DNA of 64,000 nt, taken from positions 1 through 64,000 of the forward strand of contig CAZVZK010000007.1 in assembly GCA_964630925.1 (NCBI GenBank), written 5' to 3'. Shown here piece by piece: positions 8,603-17,176 of the stretch (its first letter is position 1; the number at the start of each line of letters is the position of its first letter). Position numbers and translations under genes: made by a program. The notes below the pieces were generated by a model that saw only the letters and a list, made by a program, of their open reading frames with translations, ran no database searches and was not told the origin of the DNA. The DNA is from RGDT01 sp964630925 (GTDB lineage Bacteria; Planctomycetota; Planctomycetia; Gemmatales; Gemmataceae).

Positions 8603-8629
8603 GTATGATGTGGGTAGGCTCGTCCCGCC

Positions 8630-11362
8630 ATGAGGCTCCCCATGCGCACCCTCTTCATCGCCCTCCTCCTCCCCTGTCTCGCCTGCGCCGCCTCCCTCAA
8701 GGATGCACGCACACGCTGGCTCAAAGGCAACTACGAGGAGGCCGCCGAGCAGTACGCCGACATCCTCAAGGACGCCAAGGTCAAGGACGCCAAGGTCAAG
8801 GCCGCCGCATCCGTCGGCCTCTCGCGTGCCCTTGGCAGCCAGGGCGAGTACGACAAGGCCCAGAAGGCGGTCGAGGACGGGCTGACGTCGGCGCCCAAGG
8901 ACGCCGACCTCCTCGCACGCAAGGCCGAGCTGCTGCACCTGCGCGGACGCTGGGACGAGGCCATGAAGGCCGCCGACGCCGCCCTCGCCATCAACGACAA
9001 GAACCTGCTGGCGAAGTGGGTGCGCGTCCAGCTCTGGCGCGACCAGGGCGAGATCAAGAAGGCCAAGGACGAGGCGGTCGCCGTCTTCCGCGTCTACAAC
9101 AACGCCGTCGACACCCCCGGCGAGATCAAGGACGCCGACGGCCTGCTCATCGTCGCCCTCGCCAGCGCCGAGAACGCCCGCTGGAGCGGCCTCGCCGACG
9201 AATTCCAGACCATCATCGAGGTCCTCGGCGACGCCCTCAAGGCCGAGAAGGACTTCTGGCCCGCCGAGCTGCACGCCGGCCTGCTGCTGCTGGAGAAGTA
9301 CAACCGCGCCGAGGCCGCCGACGCCTTCCAGAAGGCCATCAAGATCAACCCGTCGGCGGCGGAGGTGATGGTGGCACGCGGCGCCGCCGACCTGCAACGC
9401 TTCGAATTCACCCGCGCCGAGGACCAGGCCGAGCAGGCCCTCAAGGTCAACCCACGCCTCCCCGAGGCGCTGCGTTTGCGTGCCGATGTGCATCTGGGCA
9501 CGGGCAACTTCGCCGGCGCGGTCAAGGAGATCAAGCTCGCCCTCGCCGTCAACCCGAAGGACGAGCTGGCACTCGCCCGCCTCGCGGCGGCGGCCATCCT
9601 CCAGCAGGACGCCAAGGCGTTCGACGCCGTCGTAGAGGACGTGAAGAAGGTCACGAAGCTGCCGGCGACGTTCTACTACGAGGTGGCGCAGAAGGTCGAG
9701 GAGCGCCGCCGCTACGACCTCGCCGAGAAGTACTACCGCGAGGCGATGAAGCTGCGGCCCGAGCTGTCCGGCCCGCTCAACGCCCTGGGGATGTTGCTCC
9801 TGCGCCTGGGGCAGGAGAAGGAGGGGCGGGCGCTGCTCGACAAGGGGTTCGCGCTGGACAAGTTCAACGTCCGCGTGTCGAACATGCGCAAGGTGATGGA
9901 CCACCTCGACACGTACAAGGAGCTGAAGACCAGGCACTTCATCATCCGCTACGACGGCAAGTCGGACCCCGTCCTCGCCAAATACATGGGCGAAAGCCTC
10001 GAGGGCATTTACGACGAGCTGGCGACGAAGTTCGACTACCGCCCCGAGGGGCCGATCCTCATCGAGGTGTTCCGCTCGCACAACATGTTCAGCGGGCGTA
10101 CCGTGGCCTTGCCCGACCTGCACACCATCGGCGCCTGCACGGGCCGGGTCATCACGATGGTCTCGCCCAACGAGAAGGACTCACGCGGCGAACGCGCCCG
10201 CGCCCCGTTCAACTGGATGCGCGTCCTGCGTCACGAGATCGTCCACATCTTCAACCTCGCGCAGACCAACTACCTCGTGCCGCACTGGTTCACCGAGGGC
10301 CTCGCCGTCGCCAACGAAGGCTTCCCGCGCCCACCGTCGTGGAACACCCTCCTCGCCCGCCAGCTCGCCGCCGACCAGCTCCTCACGCTCGACACCATCG
10401 ACCTGGCGTTCATCCGCCCGCGCAACCAGATGCAGTGGCAGCAGGCGTACCTCCAGGCCAACCTGTACATCGAGTACATCGAGAAGACCCACGGCAAGGA
10501 GGTCATCGGCAAGCTGCTCGCCGCCTTCGCGAAGGGGTCCAACGCCGTCGCCGCCCTCAAGGAGGTGTGCAAGGTCGAGAAGGCGGAGTTCGAGAAAGGC
10601 TACCGGGCGTTCCTCCAGGGCGTGGTGGACGGCCTGAAGCTGAAGGCCGGCGAGAAGCGCAAGACGCTTGAGGAGCTGCGGGCCGAGAACAAGAAGGACC
10701 CGGAGAACGCCGAGGCCGCCGCCGAGCTGGCGTACCGCACCGTCGAGTCGCAGCGGGCGCAGGCCCGTAAGCTGGCCGAGCAGGTGCTGAAGAAGGACAA
10801 GGACAACCCCAAGGCGCTGTACGTGCTGGCGAAGCTGGCCGAGCGGGCCGCCGACGAGGGGGCGCGGCGGAAGTACCTGGAGCAGGCGCTCAAGCGTGAC
10901 GACCCGTTCCCGCCGGTGGTGAAGGAGCTTGGCAAGCTGTACTACGAGGCGAGCGAGGTCGGCAAGGCCATCGACATGTTCGAGCTGGGCCGCAAGGCCG
11001 AGCCGGCGGAGGCGTCGTGGCTGGTGGACCTGCAGCGCGCCTACGCCCAGCAGGACAACAAAACGAAGCTGATCGGCGTATTGAAAGAGCTGGTCCCGCT
11101 GGACGCGGACAACCTCGACTGGCGCAACCGGCTGGGCCGGCTCCTCATGGAGGCGGGCAAGGCCGACGAGGCGGAGAAGGTCGCGCGGTCGGCGCTGGAC
11201 ATCGACGTGACCAGCGCGGCGGCCCGGTCCATCCTCTACAAGGCGCTCAAGGCGCAGAAGAAGGACGACGAGCAGGCGAAGCTGGAGGCGATCCTCGGCG
11301 CCGACAAGGGCGACAAGGAAAAGGACAAGGGCGAGAAGAAGGGCGGCAAGGGGAAGGATTGA
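8630..11362 (+). CDS. Exported TPR protein with peptidase MA-like (gluzincin) domain
   Basis: A 910-residue protein with an N-terminal signal peptide (FIALLLPCLACAAS). Many tetratricopeptide repeats occupy ~25-430, and TPRs resume at ~640-890. Between them is a zinc metallopeptidase domain with HEIVH (about 535-539) and, 17 residues later, the third ligand in HWFTEGLA (Glu about 556), the gluzincin arrangement seen in the peptidase MA-like family. It probably acts outside the cytoplasm on an unknown protein target. A second ATG at 8642 is equally possible. The C-terminus is lysine-rich. The stop overlaps the ATG of the MazG-like gene (TGATG), implying translational coupling. Confidence 0.87.
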   Translation: MRLPMRTLFIALLLPCLACAASLKDARTRWLKGNYEEAAEQYADILKDAKVKDAKVKAAASVGLSRALGSQGEYDKAQKAVEDGLTSAPKDADLLARKAELLHLRGRWDEAMKAADAALAINDKNLLAKWVRVQLWRDQGEIKKAKDEAVAVFRVYNNAVDTPGEIKDADGLLIVALASAENARWSGLADEFQTIIEVLGDALKAEKDFWPAELHAGLLLLEKYNRAEAADAFQKAIKINPSAAEVMVARGAADLQRFEFTRAEDQAEQALKVNPRLPEALRLRADVHLGTGNFAGAVKEIKLALAVNPKDELALARLAAAAILQQDAKAFDAVVEDVKKVTKLPATFYYEVAQKVEERRRYDLAEKYYREAMKLRPELSGPLNALGMLLLRLGQEKEGRALLDKGFALDKFNVRVSNMRKVMDHLDTYKELKTRHFIIRYDGKSDPVLAKYMGESLEGIYDELATKFDYRPEGPILIEVFRSHNMFSGRTVALPDLHTIGACTGRVITMVSPNEKDSRGERARAPFNWMRVLRHEIVHIFNLAQTNYLVPHWFTEGLAVANEGFPRPPSWNTLLARQLAADQLLTLDTIDLAFIRPRNQMQWQQAYLQANLYIEYIEKTHGKEVIGKLLAAFAKGSNAVAALKEVCKVEKAEFEKGYRAFLQGVVDGLKLKAGEKRKTLEELRAENKKDPENAEAAAELAYRTVESQRAQARKLAEQVLKKDKDNPKALYVLAKLAERAADEGARRKYLEQALKRDDPFPPVVKELGKLYYEASEVGKAIDMFELGRKAEPAEASWLVDLQRAYAQQDNKTKLIGVLKELVPLDADNLDWRNRLGRLLMEAGKADEAEKVARSALDIDVTSAAARSILYKALKAQKKDDEQAKLEAILGADKGDKEKDKGEKKGGKGKD

Positions 11363-11664
11363 TGCCGCAGACACTCGGCGAATTCCAGGACCGCATCCGC
11401 GCCCTCTACGGGTCGAAGGACGCCCGCCGCGGCGTCGAGGGGACGTTCATGTGGTTCATGGAGGAGGTCGGTGAGCTGTCGGCGGCGCTGCGGGCGGGCG
11501 GCAAGGATGAGCTGGCGCTGGAGTTCGCCGACGTGCTTGCGTGGCTGGTGACGCTGGCCAACATCGCCGGCGTCGACCTCGACAAGGCCGTCGAGGCCAA
11601 GTACGGCAAGGGCTGCCCCAAGTGCGTGCGGACGCCCTGCATCTGCGAAGAGGCCAAGCCGTGA
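11362..11664 (+). CDS. MazG-like nucleotide pyrophosphohydrolase-like protein
   Basis: A 100-residue cytoplasmic protein. The core MWFMEEVGELSAALR followed ~17 residues later by LEFADVLAWLVTLAN matches the EExxE...ExxD metal-binding helices of the all-alpha NTP pyrophosphohydrolase (MazG) superfamily, which removes pyrophosphate from noncanonical NTPs. The C-terminus adds a Cys cluster (KGCPKCVRTPCICEE) resembling a small zinc or metal site, as in some short MazG-like proteins. The start overlaps the upstream stop and its own stop overlaps the next ATG (TGATG), so it sits in the middle of a coupled three-gene unit. Confidence 0.85.
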   Translation: MPQTLGEFQDRIRALYGSKDARRGVEGTFMWFMEEVGELSAALRAGGKDELALEFADVLAWLVTLANIAGVDLDKAVEAKYGKGCPKCVRTPCICEEAKP

Positions 11665-14087
11665 TGACACGCGAAACACATGGGGCGTATCGGGCCTGTG
11701 CGGCCTATCTGGCGCTCGCCCTGCTGGCGGGGCCCGCCGTCGCGCAGAACGCCCCCAGCATCGAGCGCGTGCGCGTCGGCCTGCCGGCGGGCCGCGGCGG
11801 CCAGACCGAGGGCCGCAGTCGGGCCGGGGCCTGGACGCCGGTCGCGGTCACCCTCAAGGCCGGGGCCAAGGGCGCCACACTCGGCGAGTACCGCGTCCGC
11901 GTCGAGACCGCCGACGCCGAGGAGCTGAATTGCTCCTACACCGCCGAGGTGCCGGCGATGGCCGGCGGCGCCGAACGCACCATCCACGCCTACGCCGTCC
12001 CCGGCCCCGACAACGCGCCGTTCAACGTCCGGCTGGAGACCGCCGACGGGCGCCTTGTGGCCCGGCAGGGGAACATCCTCCGCGACCAGGGCAACATGCT
12101 CACCGAGCATGACATCCTGTTCCTGACGCTCGGCGCCGGCCTGGCCCAGATGAAACGCGCCGCGGAGAAGGCGGATCAGCCGGAGAAGGGCGACGCCGGG
12201 CAGCCGCAGGAGCAGGGGCGGCGGCAGTTCGCGTTCATCGAGGACGTGAGCGCCATGCCGGACCACTGGTTCGGCTACGCGGCGGTGGACGCCGCCGTCC
12301 TGGCCACGAGCAACCGCGATTTCGTGCTGCAGCTCACGCAGGAGCCGGCCAAGTGCCGGGCGCTGCGCGAGTGGGTGCTGCGCGGCGGGCAGGTCGTGGT
12401 GAGCGTCGGTAAGAACCGCCAGGAGGCGTCGCGTCTGCTGGCCGGCGACGACAAGACGCCGGCGGTGCTGCCGCTGGTGCCCATGCAATTCACCGGCACG
12501 GAGGTCCTGCGGACGCTGCCCAACCTGTCCACACAGTGGAGCAGCCAGGCGGCCCACAAGGCGGCGTTGCAGGACCTCGACATCACCACCATCGTGCCCG
12601 GCCCCGGTGTGGTGTCGATGGTGCGCGACGGCGGCAAGCCGGTGATCCTGCAAGGGGCGTGCGGCCTGGGGCGTGTCATCGTGGTGGCCTTCGACCTCGA
12701 CGCGCCGAAGTTCGCGACGTGGGAGGGGCAGGAGGCGTTCTGGCAGCGCCTCCAGAAGGAGATCGCGCCGCACATCCAGCCGCGCAAGGGGGCGGCGCCA
12801 GGGGGGGGCAAGGGGCCACGTCCGGTCCCCGGTGACTTCGACCCCGAGGGGGACCGCCGCACCGAGCTGAAGGCGCAGTTGCGGAAGGAGCTGGAGACGT
12901 TCGAGGCGGTGACGCCGATCTCGTTCGCGGTGGTGGCGTTCTTCATCCTCTTCTACATCGTGCTCGTAGGGCCGCTCGATTACTTCGTGCTGAAGAAGGT
13001 GTTCAAGAAGCTGGAGCTGACGTGGATCACGTTCCCGCTGACGGTGATCGTGGTGAGCGTGGTCGCCTACTTCGCGGCGTACTCGATCAAGGGCGACGAC
13101 CTGCGCGTCAACAAGGTGGACGTGATTGATGTTGATATGCACGGCGGCGGGCAGGTGTACGGGCGGACGTGGCTGACGCTGTTCAGCCCGCGCGTGCAGG
13201 CGTACACGCTGGGGCTGGCCCCGGCGGGCGGGGCGTGGTCGGGCGCGCCGGCGGCGGACGCCCCGCCCCCGACGTTGGCCCTCCTCGGCGTGAACGAGAC
13301 GCAGCGTGGCGGGACGCAGGGCCTGTTCCCCAGGCCGTATGAATTCGCGGCGGACGGGGCGGGCCTGGTCAAGGTGCCGGTCCCCGTGTGGGCGACGCGC
13401 AGCGTGGAGGCGTCGTGGCGGGCGCCGCTGCCGAAGACGCCGCCGCTGGGCATCACGGACGCGCTGGGCCTGCCGCGGGCGTCGAAGGGCGGCAAGGGCC
13501 TGAGCGGCAAGCTGACGAACAACCTGGAGACGCCGCTGCTGGGCTGCGTGCTGTTCTACAAGGAGCGCTGGTACGACCTGGGCAAATTGGAGCCGGGCGA
13601 GTCGAAGCAGCTCGACCCTCTGTTCGCGGCGGACGCCCAGGGTCAGAACCGCGACGTGCCGTCGTGGTTCGGTGACGAGATCCTGAAGCCGGGTGATCCG
13701 CTCGGGCGGGCGGGGGAACGCATCAACGCCAACTTCCGGCTCGGGAGGGGCCGGGAGACGTATCTGGCCGTCAAGAAGGCGATGTTCTTCCAGGCCTCCG
13801 GGCGGACGACGGAGACGAACGCCGGCCTGCGCACGCTCGACCAGTCGTGGCGGCTGCGGGCGCTGACGGAGCATCCCGCCGGGGACCGCCCGCGCTGGCG
13901 TGACGAGGCGATCCTGGTCGCCCGCACCCCGATGCTGTCGGACGAGGCCAACTGGGTGAGCGAGCACGCGGCGACCCCGAGCCGCCTGTGGGTGGGCAAG
14001 CTACCCGAGGCGGGCGCGGAGCCGCCGCGCCTGTCGGGGTCGATCACGCAGGAGACGTTCGTGCGGTTCTTCATACCGGTCCAGTAG
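11664..14087 (+). CDS. Large exported/membrane protein of unknown function, ABC-transporter associated
   Basis: An 807-residue protein with an N-terminal signal segment (ACAAYLALALLAGPAVAQ), a ~400-residue outer domain, then two close transmembrane helices (~419-437, ISFAVVAFFILFYIVLVGP; ~453-475, FPLTVIVVSVVAYFAAYS) and a ~330-residue C-terminal domain that would lie outside again. Planctomycetes often place such proteins next to an ABC ATPase, as here. Residues ~170-300 contain an unremarkable GATase-like stretch (GGQVVVSVGKN), suggestive but unproven. Function is unknown. Start is fixed by TGATG coupling with the MazG-like gene. Confidence 0.8.
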   Translation: MTRETHGAYRACAAYLALALLAGPAVAQNAPSIERVRVGLPAGRGGQTEGRSRAGAWTPVAVTLKAGAKGATLGEYRVRVETADAEELNCSYTAEVPAMAGGAERTIHAYAVPGPDNAPFNVRLETADGRLVARQGNILRDQGNMLTEHDILFLTLGAGLAQMKRAAEKADQPEKGDAGQPQEQGRRQFAFIEDVSAMPDHWFGYAAVDAAVLATSNRDFVLQLTQEPAKCRALREWVLRGGQVVVSVGKNRQEASRLLAGDDKTPAVLPLVPMQFTGTEVLRTLPNLSTQWSSQAAHKAALQDLDITTIVPGPGVVSMVRDGGKPVILQGACGLGRVIVVAFDLDAPKFATWEGQEAFWQRLQKEIAPHIQPRKGAAPGGGKGPRPVPGDFDPEGDRRTELKAQLRKELETFEAVTPISFAVVAFFILFYIVLVGPLDYFVLKKVFKKLELTWITFPLTVIVVSVVAYFAAYSIKGDDLRVNKVDVIDVDMHGGGQVYGRTWLTLFSPRVQAYTLGLAPAGGAWSGAPAADAPPPTLALLGVNETQRGGTQGLFPRPYEFAADGAGLVKVPVPVWATRSVEASWRAPLPKTPPLGITDALGLPRASKGGKGLSGKLTNNLETPLLGCVLFYKERWYDLGKLEPGESKQLDPLFAADAQGQNRDVPSWFGDEILKPGDPLGRAGERINANFRLGRGRETYLAVKKAMFFQASGRTTETNAGLRTLDQSWRLRALTEHPAGDRPRWRDEAILVARTPMLSDEANWVSEHAATPSRLWVGKLPEAGAEPPRLSGSITQETFVRFFIPVQ

Positions 14088-14192
14088 TAGTTGGTAGTTG
14101 GCAGTTGGTAGTTGTCAGTGAACAGGCGGCGTCAGTGGCCGTCGTCGCCGTCCGGGCGAACTGCCAACTACCAACTACCAACTGCCAACTGG
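14088..14192. repeat. Word-type palindrome W2 (AGTTGG arms)
   Basis: The left arm 14088-14115 consists of repeated AGTTGGT/AGTTGGC words; the right arm 14159-14192 consists of the inverted words (CCAACTA, CCAACTG). Because each arm is itself a tandem array, they can pair in several registers. It fills the whole gap between the stop of the membrane protein and the ribosome binding region of the ABC ATPase. It is not a CRISPR: no spacers and only ~100 bases. Confidence 0.8.
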
Positions 14193-14203
14193 AGCGAAGC
14201 GAC

Positions 14204-15139
14204 ATGATCGAGACCCGCGAGCTGACGAAGATGTACGGCGAGCTGTACGCCCTCAACCGGCTCAACCTCAAGCTGGACCGCGGCGACGTGTACGGCTTCA
14301 TCGGCCCCAACGGCGCGGGCAAGACCACCACCATGCGCATCCTGGCGACGCTCCTCAACCCCACCTGGGGCGAGGCGTCGGTGTGCGGCTACTCGATCTA
14401 CAACAACGCCAAGGAGATCCGCCGGGTCATGGGCTACATGCCGGACTTCTTCGGCGTGTATGACGACATGAAGGTCATCGAGTACCTGGAGTTCTTCGCG
14501 GCGGCGTACCGCATCAACGGCCCGGCCCGCCGCAAGAAATGCGACGACGTGCTGGAGCTGGTCGATCTCGGGTACAAGCGCGACGCACTGGTCACGAGCC
14601 TGTCGCGCGGCATGACGCAGCGGCTGGGGCTGGCCCGCGTGCTGCTACACGACCCGCAGGTGTTGCTCCTCGACGAGCCGGCCTCCGGCCTGGACCCCAG
14701 GGCGCGCATCGAGATGCGGGCGCTGCTAAAAGAGCTGCGCAAGATGGGTAAGACGATCCTCGTGTCGTCGCACATCCTGCCGGAGCTGGCGGACATCTGC
14801 AACAAGATCGGCATCATCGAGCGCGGCGTGCTGATCTTCGACGGCGACGTGAAGGCGGCGATCCGGCAGGTGCGGCAGAGGACGATCTACCTGATCGCCG
14901 TAGGCGACGGGAAGAATCATGTGGCGAAGGAACATCTCGAGGGCAACCACTCCGTCTTATCCGTGGAGGAGAAGCCGGACGATGACGTCTTGCGTGTGAC
15001 GCTGCAAGACGGGCACACGGACGCCAGCCCGCTCGCGGAGATGCTGATGCGGCACGGGCTGCGGCTGAAGACGTTCAAGGAGGAGGAGGTCAACCTCGAG
15101 GACGTGTTCCTGCGCATCACCAAGGGGATCACGAACTGA
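14204..15139 (+). CDS. ABC transporter ATP-binding protein
   Basis: A 311-residue ATPase of the multidrug/gliding (CcmA-like) type. Walker A GPNGAGKTT lies at about 37-45, the signature LSRGMTQRLG near 130, Walker B VLLLDEPASGLD near 155, and the switch His in SSHILPE. The C-terminal ~80 residues are a divergent accessory domain. It should energise export or an envelope process with a permease partner. No classical ABC permease follows. The membrane protein just upstream, across the W2 palindrome, is the only nearby candidate partner. The start ATG at 14204 is preceded by GGAGCGAAG. Confidence 0.93.
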   Translation: MIETRELTKMYGELYALNRLNLKLDRGDVYGFIGPNGAGKTTTMRILATLLNPTWGEASVCGYSIYNNAKEIRRVMGYMPDFFGVYDDMKVIEYLEFFAAAYRINGPARRKKCDDVLELVDLGYKRDALVTSLSRGMTQRLGLARVLLHDPQVLLLDEPASGLDPRARIEMRALLKELRKMGKTILVSSHILPELADICNKIGIIERGVLIFDGDVKAAIRQVRQRTIYLIAVGDGKNHVAKEHLEGNHSVLSVEEKPDDDVLRVTLQDGHTDASPLAEMLMRHGLRLKTFKEEEVNLEDVFLRITKGITN

Positions 15140-15164
15140 GGCCGATCCGGAGAGGTGGCCCGCG

Positions 15165-15734
15165 ATGTGCATGACCGTCCGCCCGCTGATCCTCGGCGTC
15201 CTCCTGCTCGGCGGCACGGCCGCCTCGGCGTTCGCGCCGGCGCCGTTCCTGGGGCAGAAGGCGCCGCCCAGGCCGATGAAGGACGACTTCGCCGAGCTGA
15301 TGCAGCGGCAGGACGGGTGGATCGTGGACCGCTGGACGGGGCCGCAGGCGGTGGCAACAGTGCAGGGCGTGCACGGGAAGATCCGTCCGCTCATGACCTT
15401 CGTGGGCCTGGGCAAGGACTTCGACCCCGCGAAGCATGTCTCGAAGGGCTTCATGCGGCGGGGGACGATCCTGGGCTTCGTTTACCACGGGGTCAGCTAC
15501 GGCGAGGGCTGGTCCTGCATCACATCGACGGCGTTCCGGCTGGAGGAGGTGCGGGGGCGGCGCTACATGGTGCTGGACGGCGGCGAGGACATCGAAGTCC
15601 GCTACGAGTATGAGATGACCGATGGCGTCCTCACGCTGAAGGGCCACAGGAGGTTCAAGACCGTGGCCGACGAGATGCTCGACCTGTCGGGGACGTACCG
15701 GCGGACGGACCAGACGCGCGGGTGGGGGAAATAA
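15165..15734 (+). CDS. Small exported protein of unknown function
   Basis: A 189-residue protein with a signal peptide (LILGVLLLGGTAASAFA). The mature part is beta-rich with no motif that I recognise. A good ribosome binding site (GGAGAGG) lies 9 bases before the ATG at 15165; a second ATG two codons later is possible. It follows the ABC ATPase by 25 bases and may be co-transcribed with it. It converges with the HEAT/CxxCH gene, whose stop lies 5 bases away. Confidence 0.65.
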   Translation: MCMTVRPLILGVLLLGGTAASAFAPAPFLGQKAPPRPMKDDFAELMQRQDGWIVDRWTGPQAVATVQGVHGKIRPLMTFVGLGKDFDPAKHVSKGFMRRGTILGFVYHGVSYGEGWSCITSTAFRLEEVRGRRYMVLDGGEDIEVRYEYEMTDGVLTLKGHRRFKTVADEMLDLSGTYRRTDQTRGWGK

Positions 15735-15738
15735 GCCG

Positions 15739-17052
15739 TCAGCCGCCTCCAGCGGCGCGGCGTGTCCTCCAGGCGCCGACCTCCGTCCCGTGGTCCTCGC
15801 CGGTCAATTCGCACAGGGCGAACATCACGGCCCGCTGGTGGACGGTGGCCCCGGTCCTCCGCTCCTTCAGGATGGCCTCGCGGTCCGCCCGCGTCGTGGG
15901 GCGCTCGCGGACGAGGAAGTCGAAACGCTGAACCGGCAGCAGGGCCGAGAAGTCCTGTCGCAGGTAGGTGATGTCGGCGCGGACGAAGATCTCCGCCCGG
16001 CCTTTGTAGTATGCCTCCGGCCCCGAGGGGCCGTCGTTCGGCGCCGGCACCCTGCCGCGGGCGATGTCCTTGCTACTCATCGAGGGCGCGTGGCATAGCA
16101 GGCAGTTCGCGAGGTGGTTCACCCGGACCATCTCGCGGGAGGTGACTGGGTGGCCCGGCCTGTCGGGGGCGTAGCGTGGGTCCGGGGCGTCGAGCAGTGC
16201 GAGGAGCGCCGGCAGGGCGCCCACCGGGGCGAGGGCGGCGAGGGCCTCGGCGGCGTGCTGGGCGGCGGCGGGCCAGGGGTGCCGGAAGCCCGCCAGAAGG
16301 GCGTCGAGGTACTCGCCCTCGGGCCGGCCGCGCAGGGCCTTGATGGCCTCCTCGCGCACGTCCGGGCTGGGGTCGAAGACCGCATGCCGGGCCAGGGCGG
16401 CGGCGCCACCGGGGGCGGCATGGGCCGCGAGGCGTGCCATCAGCGGCAGTCGGGACGCGGAGGATTCGCCCATCGTGATCTGCTGGAGCGCGGGGAGGGA
16501 CTCCGGGCGCCGCCAGACACCCTCGCTGTCGCGTGCCGGGCCGGCGCGGATCAAGGGGCTCGCCAACGCCAGGGCGCGGGCGGAGGCGGTGTCGATCCGG
16601 CAGGCCGCGCCTTTGAGGAACGGAAGCCCTTCGAGGTCGCGGCGGCGTTCCAGCATGGCGAAGGTGGTAGCCTCGCAGTCCTGCCCACTCGCGGCGAAGG
16701 CCGCCACGGCGCCGACCATCCTGGCCACCTCGGTCTGTTCCGGCGAGCGGTCGAAGGTGACCTCCGGGGCGCGGTTCAGCTCGGCCCGAAGGTCGGCCTC
16801 CGTCCGATCCGACATCCGCTTGATGATGAGGGGGGAGTTCGGACGATGGCGGATCTTCAGCGCGGCGGGCCGGGGCGGCGTTGGGGCGGATGGCGGCGCG
16901 TCCTCGGGCGGCATCGGTGCCGGCGCCGGCGGGGCCTCGGCCTGAGCGGGCGGCGGGGTGCGACGCGGGGTGAAGGAGGCGAGCGCCAGGCCGGCCAGCA
17001 GCACGGCCCCGTACGACGCGAGGAGCGACGAGCGCAGATCAGGACGTGGCAC
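15739..17052 (-). CDS. HEAT-repeat membrane-anchored protein with a CxxCH motif
   Basis: A 437-residue product from a GTG start. It has an N-terminal hydrophobic segment (LLASYGAVLLAGLALAS), a Pro-rich linker, then HEAT/armadillo-type helices (ALRGRPEGEYLDALLAGF; AAEALAALAPVGALPALLALL). Near residue 345 the motif NCLLCHAPSM is a haem c-type CxxCH site, common in planctomycete exported proteins. The frame is open to an ATG at 17193, but that would overlap the start of galE by 17 bases and add a non-signal leader. The GTG at 17052 places the membrane segment near the N-terminus and leaves a 124-base divergent promoter region. Confidence 0.72.
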   Translation of the reverse strand: MPRPDLRSSLLASYGAVLLAGLALASFTPRRTPPPAQAEAPPAPAPMPPEDAPPSAPTPPRPAALKIRHRPNSPLIIKRMSDRTEADLRAELNRAPEVTFDRSPEQTEVARMVGAVAAFAASGQDCEATTFAMLERRRDLEGLPFLKGAACRIDTASARALALASPLIRAGPARDSEGVWRRPESLPALQQITMGESSASRLPLMARLAAHAAPGGAAALARHAVFDPSPDVREEAIKALRGRPEGEYLDALLAGFRHPWPAAAQHAAEALAALAPVGALPALLALLDAPDPRYAPDRPGHPVTSREMVRVNHLANCLLCHAPSMSSKDIARGRVPAPNDGPSGPEAYYKGRAEIFVRADITYLRQDFSALLPVQRFDFLVRERPTTRADREAILKERRTGATVHQRAVMFALCELTGEDHGTEVGAWRTRRAAGGG

Positions 17053-17176
17053 GGCGGTCTCCCGCGTCGGCGGTGCGGAATAGGGCGAGGCGATCGAAGA
17101 AGGGTTCCGGATGGAATGCGCGGCGGGGGCGGACTTGCGCCGGGCCGCCCTTTTCTCCGGGCCGTAGAATGGCGGC

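Noticed and set aside
11017..11361. N-terminal extension of the MazG-like gene
   Set aside because: The extra residues are an out-of-frame reading of the TPR peptidase gene; TGATG coupling marks the real start.
14088..14192. CRISPR array
   Set aside because: The repeats are short words in inverted arrays with no unique spacers, cas genes or leader nearby.
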